From assembly GCA_011391285.1 (NCBI GenBank), contig JAABQU010000279.1, positions 1 through 10,403 on the forward strand: 10,403 nucleotides of DNA. The letters are read 5' to 3'. The notes under the pieces were generated by a model. It was not told the DNA's origin. It saw only the letters and a list, made by a program, of their open reading frames with translations, and made no database searches. Position numbers and translations under genes: made by a program. The stretch is from Thiobacillus sp. (GTDB taxonomy: Bacteria; Pseudomonadota; Gammaproteobacteria; Burkholderiales; Thiobacillaceae). Each line of letters starts with the position of its first letter. Position 1 is the first letter of the stretch. Below, in pieces: positions 1 through 7,291 of this stretch.

Positions 1-683
<683 letters not shown>

Positions 684-756
684 AGGACCCCGCTCTCCTG
701 GTCCGCAAATGAAAAAACGCATCCCCTTTCAGATGCACGCGCCTATCCGGCGCCGT

Positions 757-784
757 TTGTATTCGATACAGGCCTGTCTATAGT
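757..784 (+). promoter_or_regulatory. Possible sigma70-type promoter with internal dyad, upstream of the SHOCT gene
   Basis: A TTGTAT box at 757-762 and a TATAGT box at 779-784 are separated by 16 bp. The spacer holds a perfect 10-bp palindrome, ACAGGCCTGT (768-777), which could be an operator. The 185-bp gap after the ATPase stop codon makes an independent promoter reasonable. The spacing is shorter than the 19-20 bp typical of CueR/MerR-type copper promoters, so regulation by CueR is not supported. It was identified by eye only. Confidence 0.3.
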
Positions 785-868
785 CAGTTGGCGGTCACCG
801 TTTTATTCACGCTGTGTGTCACGTCCGGTTCGACCAGCTGTTTTCCCCTGATCTCCAATGAGGATGCC

Positions 869-1138
869 ATGTTCGGCCCCTACCATGAATGGATGTTTGA
901 TGGCTGGTTCGGCATGCTGTTAGGCGGCTTGTGGATGATCCTGTTTTTGAGCATCCCCTTCCTGCTGATTGTTGCCCTGTTGAAATATCTGTTTGCAAAA
1001 TCCCGCGACCAGGGTGGCCGCGAAGAAGTACTGCCCGCACAGAAAACACCTCTCGATATTCTCAAGGAAGCCTACGCTCGCGGCGAAATCAGCCGCGACG
1101 AATATCTCCAGAAACGGGGCGACCTCCTGGAAAAATAG
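869..1138 (+). CDS. Small membrane-anchored SHOCT-domain protein
   Basis: The predicted product has 89 residues. An aromatic, Gly-rich N-terminus leads into one hydrophobic membrane segment (about residues 16-43), then a charged linker (44-58) and a C-terminal SHOCT domain (about 59-87). The SHOCT core reads PLDILKEAYARGEIS followed by EYLQKR, the usual short helical pair. SHOCT domains often occur at the C-terminus of small bacterial membrane proteins and are thought to mediate oligomerisation or interaction; no enzymatic role is known. The ATG at 869 is chosen because GAGG lies five bases upstream (860-863). The frame extends upstream to 788, but that stretch lacks a comparable ribosome site. 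Small proteins of this kind often sit next to copper ATPases, so a helper role in copper export is plausible but inferred. Confidence 0.8.
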   Translation: MFGPYHEWMFDGWFGMLLGGLWMILFLSIPFLLIVALLKYLFAKSRDQGGREEVLPAQKTPLDILKEAYARGEISRDEYLQKRGDLLEK

Positions 1139-1197
1139 GGGGAATGCTCCAGTCGTTTCAACCGTTTCATCAACGCCACTTGTGAAAGGAAATTGCC

Positions 1198-1797
1198 ATG
1201 AACAGCACACGATATTTCAAACAGCTTGCCGCGTGCAGTCTCGCGCTTGCCCTGAGCGGAACCGCTCCGGGTCTTCTCGCCGACACGCCCAAACCCCCAT
1301 GCGCGGACGACCGCGGCATGATGGGCGGTTACGGGATGGGAATGGGCTCCGGCATGATGGGCGGCTATGGCATGGGGCCCGACATGATGGATGGTTACGG
1401 CATGGGCCCGGGCATGATGGGCGGCATGGGTGGCGGCATGATGGGTGGCTACGGAATGGGCCACGGCATGCGGGGCGCGTATTGGGGAAGCGGGCTTGAC
1501 CTGACCGATGAGCAACAGGCCAAGGTCAACACGATTCAGGATGAAACCCGCAAGGCACACTGGGCCATGATGGGCGAGATGATGAATCAGCGGGCCAGGC
1601 TGCGTGACCTGAATCTGGCACCCAAGCGGGACGAGGCGGCCATCGACGCGGCCTACAAGGAATTCGGCAAGCTCCATCAAAAAATGTACGAATCCTCGGT
1701 GGAGGCGCATAAACGCATGGAAGCCGTCCTGACCAAGGAACAGCAGGAGAAACTGCGCACCTACTGGCGGAAGGGGCCGGCACCCGACAAGTGAATT
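1198..1797 (+). CDS. Exported Met-rich Spy/CpxP-like protein, probable periplasmic copper binder
   Basis: The product has 198 residues; the stop codon is TGA at 1792-1794, followed by a few bases included here. An N-terminal signal peptide (about 1-28, ending GLLA before DT) exports it to the periplasm. Residues 40-91 form a low-complexity Gly/Met array containing 17 methionines. The C-terminal half (about 98-192) is helical and carries the two LTxxQ-type motifs, LTDEQ (102-106) and LTKEQ (178-182), that define the Spy/CpxP/heavy-metal-sensor fold. Thioether-rich regions bind Cu+ in known copper proteins such as CopA/PcoA-type Met motifs, so copper sequestration or chaperoning in the periplasm is a good inference. 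The ATG is preceded by AAAGGA (1185-1190). It lies about 60 bp after the SHOCT gene and is probably co-transcribed with it. A pure chaperone role like that of Spy is an alternative. Confidence 0.82.
1315..1461 (+). repeat. In-frame repeat array encoding [GD]MM[GD]GYGMG units
   Basis: This part of the Spy-like gene encodes about five copies of a nine-residue unit, at residues 40-48, 52-60, 62-70, 72-78 (shortened) and 80-88, mostly separated by one to three residues. The first, second and last units are identical GMMGGYGMG; the third has Asp at two positions. The DNA is repetitive too (recurring GGCATGATGGGCGG), so unit number could change by slippage or recombination. Confidence 0.85.
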
Positions 1798-1823
1798 CGG
1801 ACTGAGCGCCCCGCGCGGCCGGA

Positions 1824-1854
1824 TTGACATCCCTACGGAGGCTGGAGCAAATAT
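1824..1854 (+). promoter_or_regulatory. Candidate promoter of the ligD-ku operon
   Basis: A perfect consensus -35 box, TTGACA, lies at 1824-1829. The -10 candidates are weak: GCAAAT (1847-1852) at 17-bp spacing, or AAATAT (1849-1854) at 19-bp spacing. A strong -35 with a poor or distant -10 is typical of regulated promoters, and 19-bp spacing is what MerR-type activators use. The operon encodes a MerR-like HTH protein, so autoregulation is possible but inferred. It was found by eye, with no start-site data. Confidence 0.4.
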
Positions 1855-1878
1855 CTGGTCTGATGGCCGGCTCCAGCC
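1840..1878. repeat. Inverted repeat upstream of ligD (9-bp perfect arms)
   Basis: The arms GGCTGGAGC (1840-1848) and GCTCCAGCC (1870-1878) are exact reverse complements around a 21-base loop. The element lies between the Spy-like gene and ligD and its left arm overlaps the candidate -10 region. No T-run follows the right arm, so it does not look like an intrinsic terminator. It may be an operator or an mRNA stem-loop ahead of the ligD ribosome site. Confidence 0.6.
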
Positions 1879-1908
1879 ACACTCCCGTGCTTTCCGGAGG
1901 TCATTGAC

Positions 1909-4686
1909 GTGCAAGCTTCCCGTGACGACACGCCCGGACGCGTTGAGAAGCCCGGCTCCCGGCGCGCCGCGCAACAACCGGCTGCGGGCAAGCTTGGCGA
2001 CTACGCCGCCAAGCGGGTCTTTGCCACCACCCCGGAACCCTTGCCCGCCGCACTCGCAACGCGAACCGGGCCGCTGCTCTTTGTGGTGCAGCAGCACGCG
2101 GCCCGGCAACTGCATTACGACCTCCGCCTCGAACTGGATGGCGTGCTCAAATCGTGGGCCGTGCCCAGGGGACCTTCGCTCGATCCAGCGGTCAAACGGC
2201 TGGCGGTGCAAACCGAGGATCACCCCTTCGAGTACGCCTCGTTCGAGGGCGTGATTCCCCCAAAACAATACGGCGCCGGCGAAGTCATCGTGTGGGATTG
2301 CGGCATCTATGCACCGGACCAGGATCACGGCACATGGCTCGATGAGCGCACCGAGGCCGAACAGCAGGTGCGGCGCGGGCTGGAGCAAGGCAAGCTCAGC
2401 CTGTTTCTGCGCGGCGAAAAGCTGAAGGGCTCGTTCGCGCTGGTGCGCAGCGCCGACCCGAAAAACTGGCTGCTGATCAAGCACCGCGACGCGTTCGCCA
2501 CGCAACGGGACGTGGCTGAACAAGACCATTCCGTCGTGTCCGGGTTGACCGTCGCCGACCTGAAACGCCTGCCCGCGCCCCCACAACTGCCGGCCGCGCG
2601 GCTCGCCCCGAGCGGCCGCGCCGCAGCGATGCCGCTGCGGATTTCACCCATGCTGGCCGAGCTGGGCGACGCCCCCTTCACCCACCCATATTGGCTGTTC
2701 GAACCCAAGCTCGACGGCTACCGGGTGCTGGCGTTCGTGCAAGACGGCGAAGTTAAACTGCGCTCGCGCCGCGGGCTCGACCTGACGCCGGTTTTCCCGC
2801 AGATCGCCGCCGAGCTCGCCAAACAAGCGGTCAGCGGCATGATCCTGGACGGCGAGGTGATGGCGCTCGACGCCGCAGGCCGGCCGTCCTTCAATGTGCT
2901 GCAGAATCGCGCCCAACTGAAGACGCCGCGCGCAATCGCGACCGCCGACCGCACCACGCCGACGATCCTGTACTGCTTCGACCTGCTGCACTTCGCCGGG
3001 CTCGACCTGCGCCAGGCGCCCTACTCCGATCGCCGCCGCTACCTCGCCCAATGCCTGCTGCCGTCACCCCACGTACAACTCGTCCATGCGTCCGCCGACG
3101 GCGTCGCCCTCTATGCGGCGGCGCTGGCCCAGGGCTTCGAGGGCATCATGGCCAAGCGCCGCGACAGCCGCTACCAAGCCGGCCGCCGCTCGGCCGCCTG
3201 GCTGAAGATCAAGCCCACCCACAGCGCCGAATTCGTGATCGGCGGCATCACCCGCGGCAAGGGCGCACGTGCGCCGCTCGGCGCCCTGCTGCTCGGCTAC
3301 TGGGAACACGGCCAGCTGCGTTATGCCGGGCTTGTCGGCAGCGGCTTCGACGCGGCGACGCTGGCCCAGTTGCAACAACGCTTCGCACCGCTTGAGACCG
3401 AGCGCCAGCCCTTCGCCGAGCCGCCACCGCTACGCCGTGCCATCGTATGGCTGCGTCCCGAGGCTGTGGCTGAAGTGAAGTTTGCAGAATGGACCCCGGA
3501 TGGCTACCTGCGCGCGCCGGTGTTTCTGCGGCTGCGCGAGGATGTTGATCCGAAGTCGGTGCGGCGCAGCGATCCGCAGCGCACCATGCCCAAACGAGCG
3601 GTGCAGCCGGACCTGCCCGACACCTCGGTGGACGAGGTGCTGCGCCAGCTCGACGACCCGCGGCAGGCGTTCACGCTGGCGGTGGGCCCGCACCGCATCC
3701 GGCTGACCCATCTCGACCGCGTCTACTGGCCAGCCGACCAAGCTCTCAAGCAACCGGCGCTGACCAAGCGCGACCTACTGCGCTATCTGGCGCAGGTGTC
3801 GCCGTATTGTCTGCCGCACCTCGCGGACCGCCCGCTGACGATGATCCGCATGCCGGAAGGCATAAACGGCGAACGCTTCTTCCAGAAGCACTGGACGCCG
3901 CCGCTGCCGGAATTTGCCGAGTCGGTCACGGTGTTTTCGGAAAGCCGCGACGAATGCCACGCCTACCTGCTGTGCAACAACCTGCCGACCCTGCTGTGGC
4001 TGGGCCAGTCGGGCACGCTCGAATTCCATGTCTGGCATTCGCGGGCGAAAGCCGGTGACGATGCGGCAGGCCACGGCACCGACTACGCCAGTTCGGCCGC
4101 AGCGATCGAGCACTCGGTGCTGAACTATCCCGACTACCTCGTGTTCGACCTCGACCCCTATCTCTATTCCGGCAAGGAAAGCCCTGGCGCCGAACCCGAG
4201 TACAGCGTCGCCGCCTTCGACAAGGGCAAGGAGACGGCTTTCCGGCTGCGCGAACTGTTGCAGGCGATGGGGCTGGTGCCACTGGTAAAGACGTCCGGCA
4301 AGACCGGCCTGCACGTCTTTGTACCGATCGAGCGCACGCTGGATTTCGCCGCAGTGCGCGAGGTCGCCGGCCTGATTGGCCGCCACCTGCTGCGGCAGCA
4401 CCCCGGTCTCATCACCATGGACTGGCGCATCGCCAGCCGCACCGGAAAAATCTTTTTTGACTACACTATGAATACGCGCACCAAGACCCTCGCCGCCGCC
4501 TATTCGCCCCGCGGCGTGCCCGGCGCGCCGGTCTCGATGCCGCTCACTTGGGAAGAACTCGAGACGGCACAACCGACCGATTTCAGTCTCGCCAACGTTG
4601 CGCAGCGCCTGGCGCAAAGCGGCGACCCCTGGCGCGACGCCCTCTCCCGCAAGCACAGCCTGGAGCGGACACTGGCGCGGCCCTAG
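1909..4686 (+). CDS. ligD: Multifunctional ATP-dependent DNA ligase LigD (phosphoesterase-ligase-polymerase)
   Basis: LigD processes and seals double-strand breaks in bacterial NHEJ. This 925-residue protein has the Pseudomonas domain order. The 3'-phosphoesterase domain (about 30-200) keeps the expected metal and catalytic residues: H63, H69, D71 and R73 in the QQHAARQLHYDLR stretch, plus H105 and Y109 in DHPFEY. The ligase domain (about 240-550) has the adenylated lysine K267 in EPKLDGYR, SRRG, EGIMAKR (411-417), WLKIK (431-435) and an OB-fold end at LRAPVFLRLRED. The archaeo-eukaryotic primase-like polymerase domain (about 585-905) has FDLDP with catalytic D747 and D749, the SGKTGLH motif (796-802), and the third Asp D851 in FFDY. 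The start is GTG with GGAGG at 1896-1900; the first in-frame ATG lies only near residue 241, well inside the protein. It is somewhat longer than the roughly 840-residue P. aeruginosa protein. It is followed by ku after 18 bp. Confidence 0.97.
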   Translation: MQASRDDTPGRVEKPGSRRAAQQPAAGKLGDYAAKRVFATTPEPLPAALATRTGPLLFVVQQHAARQLHYDLRLELDGVLKSWAVPRGPSLDPAVKRLAVQTEDHPFEYASFEGVIPPKQYGAGEVIVWDCGIYAPDQDHGTWLDERTEAEQQVRRGLEQGKLSLFLRGEKLKGSFALVRSADPKNWLLIKHRDAFATQRDVAEQDHSVVSGLTVADLKRLPAPPQLPAARLAPSGRAAAMPLRISPMLAELGDAPFTHPYWLFEPKLDGYRVLAFVQDGEVKLRSRRGLDLTPVFPQIAAELAKQAVSGMILDGEVMALDAAGRPSFNVLQNRAQLKTPRAIATADRTTPTILYCFDLLHFAGLDLRQAPYSDRRRYLAQCLLPSPHVQLVHASADGVALYAAALAQGFEGIMAKRRDSRYQAGRRSAAWLKIKPTHSAEFVIGGITRGKGARAPLGALLLGYWEHGQLRYAGLVGSGFDAATLAQLQQRFAPLETERQPFAEPPPLRRAIVWLRPEAVAEVKFAEWTPDGYLRAPVFLRLREDVDPKSVRRSDPQRTMPKRAVQPDLPDTSVDEVLRQLDDPRQAFTLAVGPHRIRLTHLDRVYWPADQALKQPALTKRDLLRYLAQVSPYCLPHLADRPLTMIRMPEGINGERFFQKHWTPPLPEFAESVTVFSESRDECHAYLLCNNLPTLLWLGQSGTLEFHVWHSRAKAGDDAAGHGTDYASSAAAIEHSVLNYPDYLVFDLDPYLYSGKESPGAEPEYSVAAFDKGKETAFRLRELLQAMGLVPLVKTSGKTGLHVFVPIERTLDFAAVREVAGLIGRHLLRQHPGLITMDWRIASRTGKIFFDYTMNTRTKTLAAAYSPRGVPGAPVSMPLTWEELETAQPTDFSLANVAQRLAQSGDPWRDALSRKHSLERTLARP

Positions 4687-4704
4687 ACCCCTCAGGAGGC
4701 TCCC

Positions 4705-5565
4705 ATGACAGCACGATCAATTTCCTCATTGACGGTCACCTTCGGTCTGGTGGCGATCCCGGTCAAGCTCTATACCGCCACCTCCAGCAAAAGCATTGCG
4801 TTCAACCTGCTGCACAAGGGCTGCGGTTCGCGCCTCAAGCAGCAATACCTGTGCGCAAAGGAAAACGTCGTGGTTCCCAGCGACGACATCGTGAAAGGCT
4901 ACGAATTCGCCAAGGACCAGTACGTGATGTTCACCCCCGACGAGCTCAAGGCGCTGGAGGAAGCCGGCTCGCACGCGGTGGAAATCACCGAGTTCGTGCC
5001 GATCGAATCGGTCGATCCGATCTTCTTCGACAAGGCCTACTACCTCGCGCCCGACAAGGGCGGTGCCAAGCCTTACGCGCTGTTCGCGCAGGCACTGCAC
5101 GACTCCGGGCGCTGCGCGCTGGGGCGCTGGGCCAGCCACGGCAAGCAGCACATCGTGATGCTGCGCCCGTTCGACGCGGGGTTGGTCATGCAGCAACTGC
5201 TGTACGCCGCCGAAGTGCGGGCGATCGGTGAACTCGAGATTCCCAGCGTCGAGGTAAAGGACGCCGAACTCAAGCTTGCGCGCCAGCTGATCGAACAGCA
5301 AAGCTCGGAAGCGTTCGATCCAGCCGCTTACACCGACGCGGTGCGCGAGCGGATCGAGGCCGCCGTCGAGAAGAAGGTGGAAGGCCAGGAAATCACCGTG
5401 CCCGAAGAAGCAGCGGGTGGGGCGCAGATCATCGACCTCATGGAAGCGCTGCGCCTGAGCCTCGAGAAGAAAGGTGCTGCACCTTCCCCGCTCGAGGGAA
5501 CCCGCAAGCCGCCCAAGCGGGTCTCCACGGCCCACCCGGCCGGCCGCACCGCCGCGAAGAAATAG
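4705..5565 (+). CDS. ku: Ku protein, DNA double-strand-end binding (NHEJ)
   Basis: Bacterial Ku forms a homodimeric ring that threads onto broken DNA ends and recruits LigD. The 286-residue protein matches the family length. The Ku core beta-barrel spans about 1-205, with the hallmark N-terminus SISSLTVTFGLVAIPVKLYT, GYEFAKDQYV, and the helical bridge segment around AELKLARQLIEQQ. One Cys pair (C40 and C50 in the GCGSRLKQQYLC segment) marks the place of the zinc-binding region seen in many Ku homologues; the second CPxC pair is absent. The C-terminal tail (from about 245) is Lys/Arg- and Pro-rich, like the tails that tune DNA binding and LigD contact. AGGAGG at 4694-4699 lies five bases before the ATG. 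The gene is in an operon with ligD upstream and the HTH-TPR gene 13 bp downstream. Confidence 0.96.
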   Translation: MTARSISSLTVTFGLVAIPVKLYTATSSKSIAFNLLHKGCGSRLKQQYLCAKENVVVPSDDIVKGYEFAKDQYVMFTPDELKALEEAGSHAVEITEFVPIESVDPIFFDKAYYLAPDKGGAKPYALFAQALHDSGRCALGRWASHGKQHIVMLRPFDAGLVMQQLLYAAEVRAIGELEIPSVEVKDAELKLARQLIEQQSSEAFDPAAYTDAVRERIEAAVEKKVEGQEITVPEEAAGGAQIIDLMEALRLSLEKKGAAPSPLEGTRKPPKRVSTAHPAGRTAAKK

Positions 5566-5578
5566 CCTGGGTGTGCCA

Positions 5579-6388
5579 ATGCACCAATACGGTGTGCGCA
5601 TGGTCGAGAAGCTGCTGCACCTGCCGCGCAGCACGATCCGTGGGTTGATCCAGGCCGGTTTCGTCACGCCGGAACGCGGTCCGCGCGGCGCCTTTCTGTT
5701 CTCGTTCCAGGATCTGATCGCGCTGCGCACCGCGTGGGCGCTGACCCAGGCGAAGCTGTCGCCGCGTCGCATCATCCGCTCGCTCAAGCAGTTGCGCGCC
5801 CAGCTTCCGGAGAGCGTACCGCTGTCAGGCTTGCGGATCGGCGCGGTCGGCGACCGCGTCGTGGTGCAGGAAGGCGATGCGCGCTGGCAGGCCGATTCCG
5901 GGCAGTATCTGCTGGCGTTCGAAGTCGGGCTGGCCGAAGGCGGCCTCAGCCTGATCGACCGCAGGGAATCTGAAAAAGCCCTTGCCGAAGGCTGGTTCAG
6001 CCGTGGCGCGGTACTCGAACCGCTGGATGTCGAGGCGGCGCAAGACGCATACGAACAGGCCCTCGCGGCGGACCCGGCGCATGCCGGCGCCGCCACCAAC
6101 CTCGGTCGCCTGCTGCACCAGGGCGGCTCCCCCCATGAAGCCGAACGCGTCTATCGCGCGAGTTTAGACGCTGGCGGCAGCGACGCCCTGCTGCACTACA
6201 ACCTCGGCGTGCTTCTGGAAGACACAGGGCGCATCGACGACGCCGTGCTGGCCTACGAACGCGCACTCTGCGACGACGCCGGCCTGGCCGACTGCCACTA
6301 CAACCTCGCCCGTCTGTATCAGGCGCAAGGCCGGCAACAAGACGCGCTGCGACACCTGGCGCGCTATCGCCGGCTGAGCGGGGCTTGA
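5579..6388 (+). CDS. MerR-like helix-turn-helix protein with four TPR repeats, NHEJ-operon associated
   Basis: The product has 269 residues in two parts. Residues 1-70 resemble a MerR-type winged HTH: a YGVRMVEKLLHLPRSTIRGLIQ helix-turn-helix, a wing around PERGPRGAF, and the F-S-F-Q-D-L-I-A-L-R helix typical of MerR proteins. About 71-130 is a beta-rich linker. Residues 133-268 divide cleanly into four 34-residue TPR units (133-166, 167-200, 201-234, 235-268) with the NLG/NLA, Y-x-A-L and terminal D/G pattern. TPRs bind proteins. The gene starts 13 bp after the ku stop, with no strong ribosome site, so translation is probably coupled to ku; GTG at 5573 is an alternative start two codons upstream. 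It could regulate the operon or be a protein partner in repair. I know of no assigned function. Confidence 0.85.
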   Translation: MHQYGVRMVEKLLHLPRSTIRGLIQAGFVTPERGPRGAFLFSFQDLIALRTAWALTQAKLSPRRIIRSLKQLRAQLPESVPLSGLRIGAVGDRVVVQEGDARWQADSGQYLLAFEVGLAEGGLSLIDRRESEKALAEGWFSRGAVLEPLDVEAAQDAYEQALAADPAHAGAATNLGRLLHQGGSPHEAERVYRASLDAGGSDALLHYNLGVLLEDTGRIDDAVLAYERALCDDAGLADCHYNLARLYQAQGRQQDALRHLARYRRLSGA

Positions 6389-6391
6389 GGC

Positions 6392-7090
6392 CTAGGCGGC
6401 CAATTCAAGAAACCGCTGCGCGAGCTGTGGCCCCCTGCCCGCTTCCTCGTGCTTGAAGAACACGAACACGTCCTGCCAGTCCTGCTGCCGCAGCCACGCC
6501 ACCCACGCCCGCAGTTCCGCCTCGCCGTAATCGGGCCGCCGCAAACGCAGATAGCCCCAGTCCGCGGTCGCAACGCATGGCACCTCGAGATCGCCCTCGG
6601 CCTCGGCGATGCACAGCGCCGCCTGATGCGCGCGCAGCAGCGCGAACACCTCGTCGTCGAACCACGATGGATGGCGGAACTCGAACGCCACGCGCCGCGG
6701 CGCCGGCAACAAGGCCAGAAACGCGTCCAGCCGCGCCGCATCCTTCTTCAGGTTCGGCGGCAACTGGAACAGGATTGCACCCAGCTGCTGTTCCAGGATG
6801 CCGGCGACGTCGAGCAAATAGCCCACGCCCTCGTCTGCGTCCAGCAGACGGTGCTGGTGGGTGATCCGCTGCGACGCCTTGAGTACGAACCTGAAATCGG
6901 CCGGCACTTCGCCCGCCCATGCCTGCAGGAGCGCCGCCGTGGGCATGCGGTAGAAGGTGTTGTTGATTTCGACGCTGCGGAAATGCTCGCCGTAATAGTG
7001 CAGCATCCGCTTCGCGGGCAGATCACTGGGATAGAAACTGCCCTTCCATTCCTTGTAGGCGTAGCCGCTGGTGCCGACGTAAAGGTTCAT
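6392..7090 (-). CDS. DUF72 (YecE-like) family protein
   Basis: The 232-residue product is a full-length DUF72 protein with a predicted TIM-barrel fold and unknown biochemical function. Family motifs in order are the N-terminal VGTSGYAYKEWKGSFYP, the EINNTFYRMP strand-helix, FKAS-like FVLKASQRITH, the ILFQLPPNLK strand, AFEFRHPSWF, the WGYLRLRRPDY segment, and a C-terminal VFVFFKHEE. The ATG (complement of 7088-7090) is preceded on its strand by AGGTGA seven bases upstream. Its stop lies only three bases from the stop of the HTH-TPR gene, so the two genes converge. DUF72 genes are often found near ligD/ku in proteobacteria, as far as I recall, which hints at a link with DNA repair, but nothing in the sequence shows it. 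Confidence 0.93.
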   Translation of the reverse strand: MNLYVGTSGYAYKEWKGSFYPSDLPAKRMLHYYGEHFRSVEINNTFYRMPTAALLQAWAGEVPADFRFVLKASQRITHQHRLLDADEGVGYLLDVAGILEQQLGAILFQLPPNLKKDAARLDAFLALLPAPRRVAFEFRHPSWFDDEVFALLRAHQAALCIAEAEGDLEVPCVATADWGYLRLRRPDYGEAELRAWVAWLRQQDWQDVFVFFKHEEAGRGPQLAQRFLELAA

Positions 7091-7201
7091 GGTCTGCTCA
7101 CCTGGCTTCCTTCAAGTCAGACTGCAGGGTGTGCGATTGGCGCGTGATCATCTCGTTCACCTCTGGTCGTTACTCAGGTCATGCCATCCGTTATAGATGG
7201 C

Positions 7202-7242
7202 GCCTGCGGAAATCATCCGGGGTAGCTTTCCTTTGCGCAGGC
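7202..7242 (+). promoter_or_regulatory. Predicted stem-loop in the leader of the MBL-like gene
   Basis: GCCTGC (7202-7207) can pair with GCAGGC (7237-7242), and the adjacent GGAAA (7208-7212) with TTTCC (7227-7231), giving an 11-bp stem with a five-base bulge on one side and a 14-base loop. The T-rich stretch TTTGTCTTT (7243-7251) follows. A weak TATAGA box at 7192-7197 would start a transcript close to the left arm. It could be a 5'-UTR structure or an attenuator-like terminator. It was found by eye and no folding energy was computed. Confidence 0.35.
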
Positions 7243-7267
7243 TTTGTCTTTACTGGAGCTGTACGGC

Positions 7268-7291
7268 ATGAAAGAAAGGTTCCCGCCATGA
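7268..7291 (+). promoter_or_regulatory. Possible seven-codon leader ORF coupled to the MBL-like gene
   Basis: An ATG at 7268 opens a frame encoding MKERFPP whose TGA stop (7289-7291) overlaps the next gene's ATG (7288) as ATGA. GGAG at 7255-7258 lies nine bases before it. The downstream gene's own ribosome site (AAAGG, 7275-7279) lies inside this mini-ORF. ATGA overlap is a classic arrangement for translational coupling. The string CATGAAAGAAA occurs at 7267 and again at 7287, so a short duplication of the start region is an alternative explanation. Confidence 0.3.

Noticed and set aside
685..704. GGACC/GGTCC inverted repeat just after the ATPase stop, as a terminator
   Set aside because: The stem is only five base pairs and no T-run follows, so an intrinsic terminator is not supported.
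709..783. Small ORF of 24 codons (starting MKKRIPFQ) between the ATPase and the SHOCT gene
   Set aside because: There is no ribosome-binding site upstream, and its end overlaps the putative promoter. No evidence that it is translated.
1072..2586. Long open frame of about 500 codons on the - strand
   Set aside because: It lies antisense to the Spy-like gene and the N-terminal part of ligD, both with clear family motifs. Its translation is rich in His, Arg and Gly without any domain, as expected from a high-GC antisense frame.
4726..6099. Long open frame of about 457 codons on the - strand, antisense to ku and the HTH-TPR gene
   Set aside because: The + strand carries recognisable Ku, HTH and TPR sequences with ribosome sites; the antisense product has no recognisable domain.
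6449..7147. Open frame of 232 codons on the + strand opposite the DUF72 gene
   Set aside because: The - strand product has all DUF72 motifs; the + strand product shows no family features and is a mirror of GC-rich codons.
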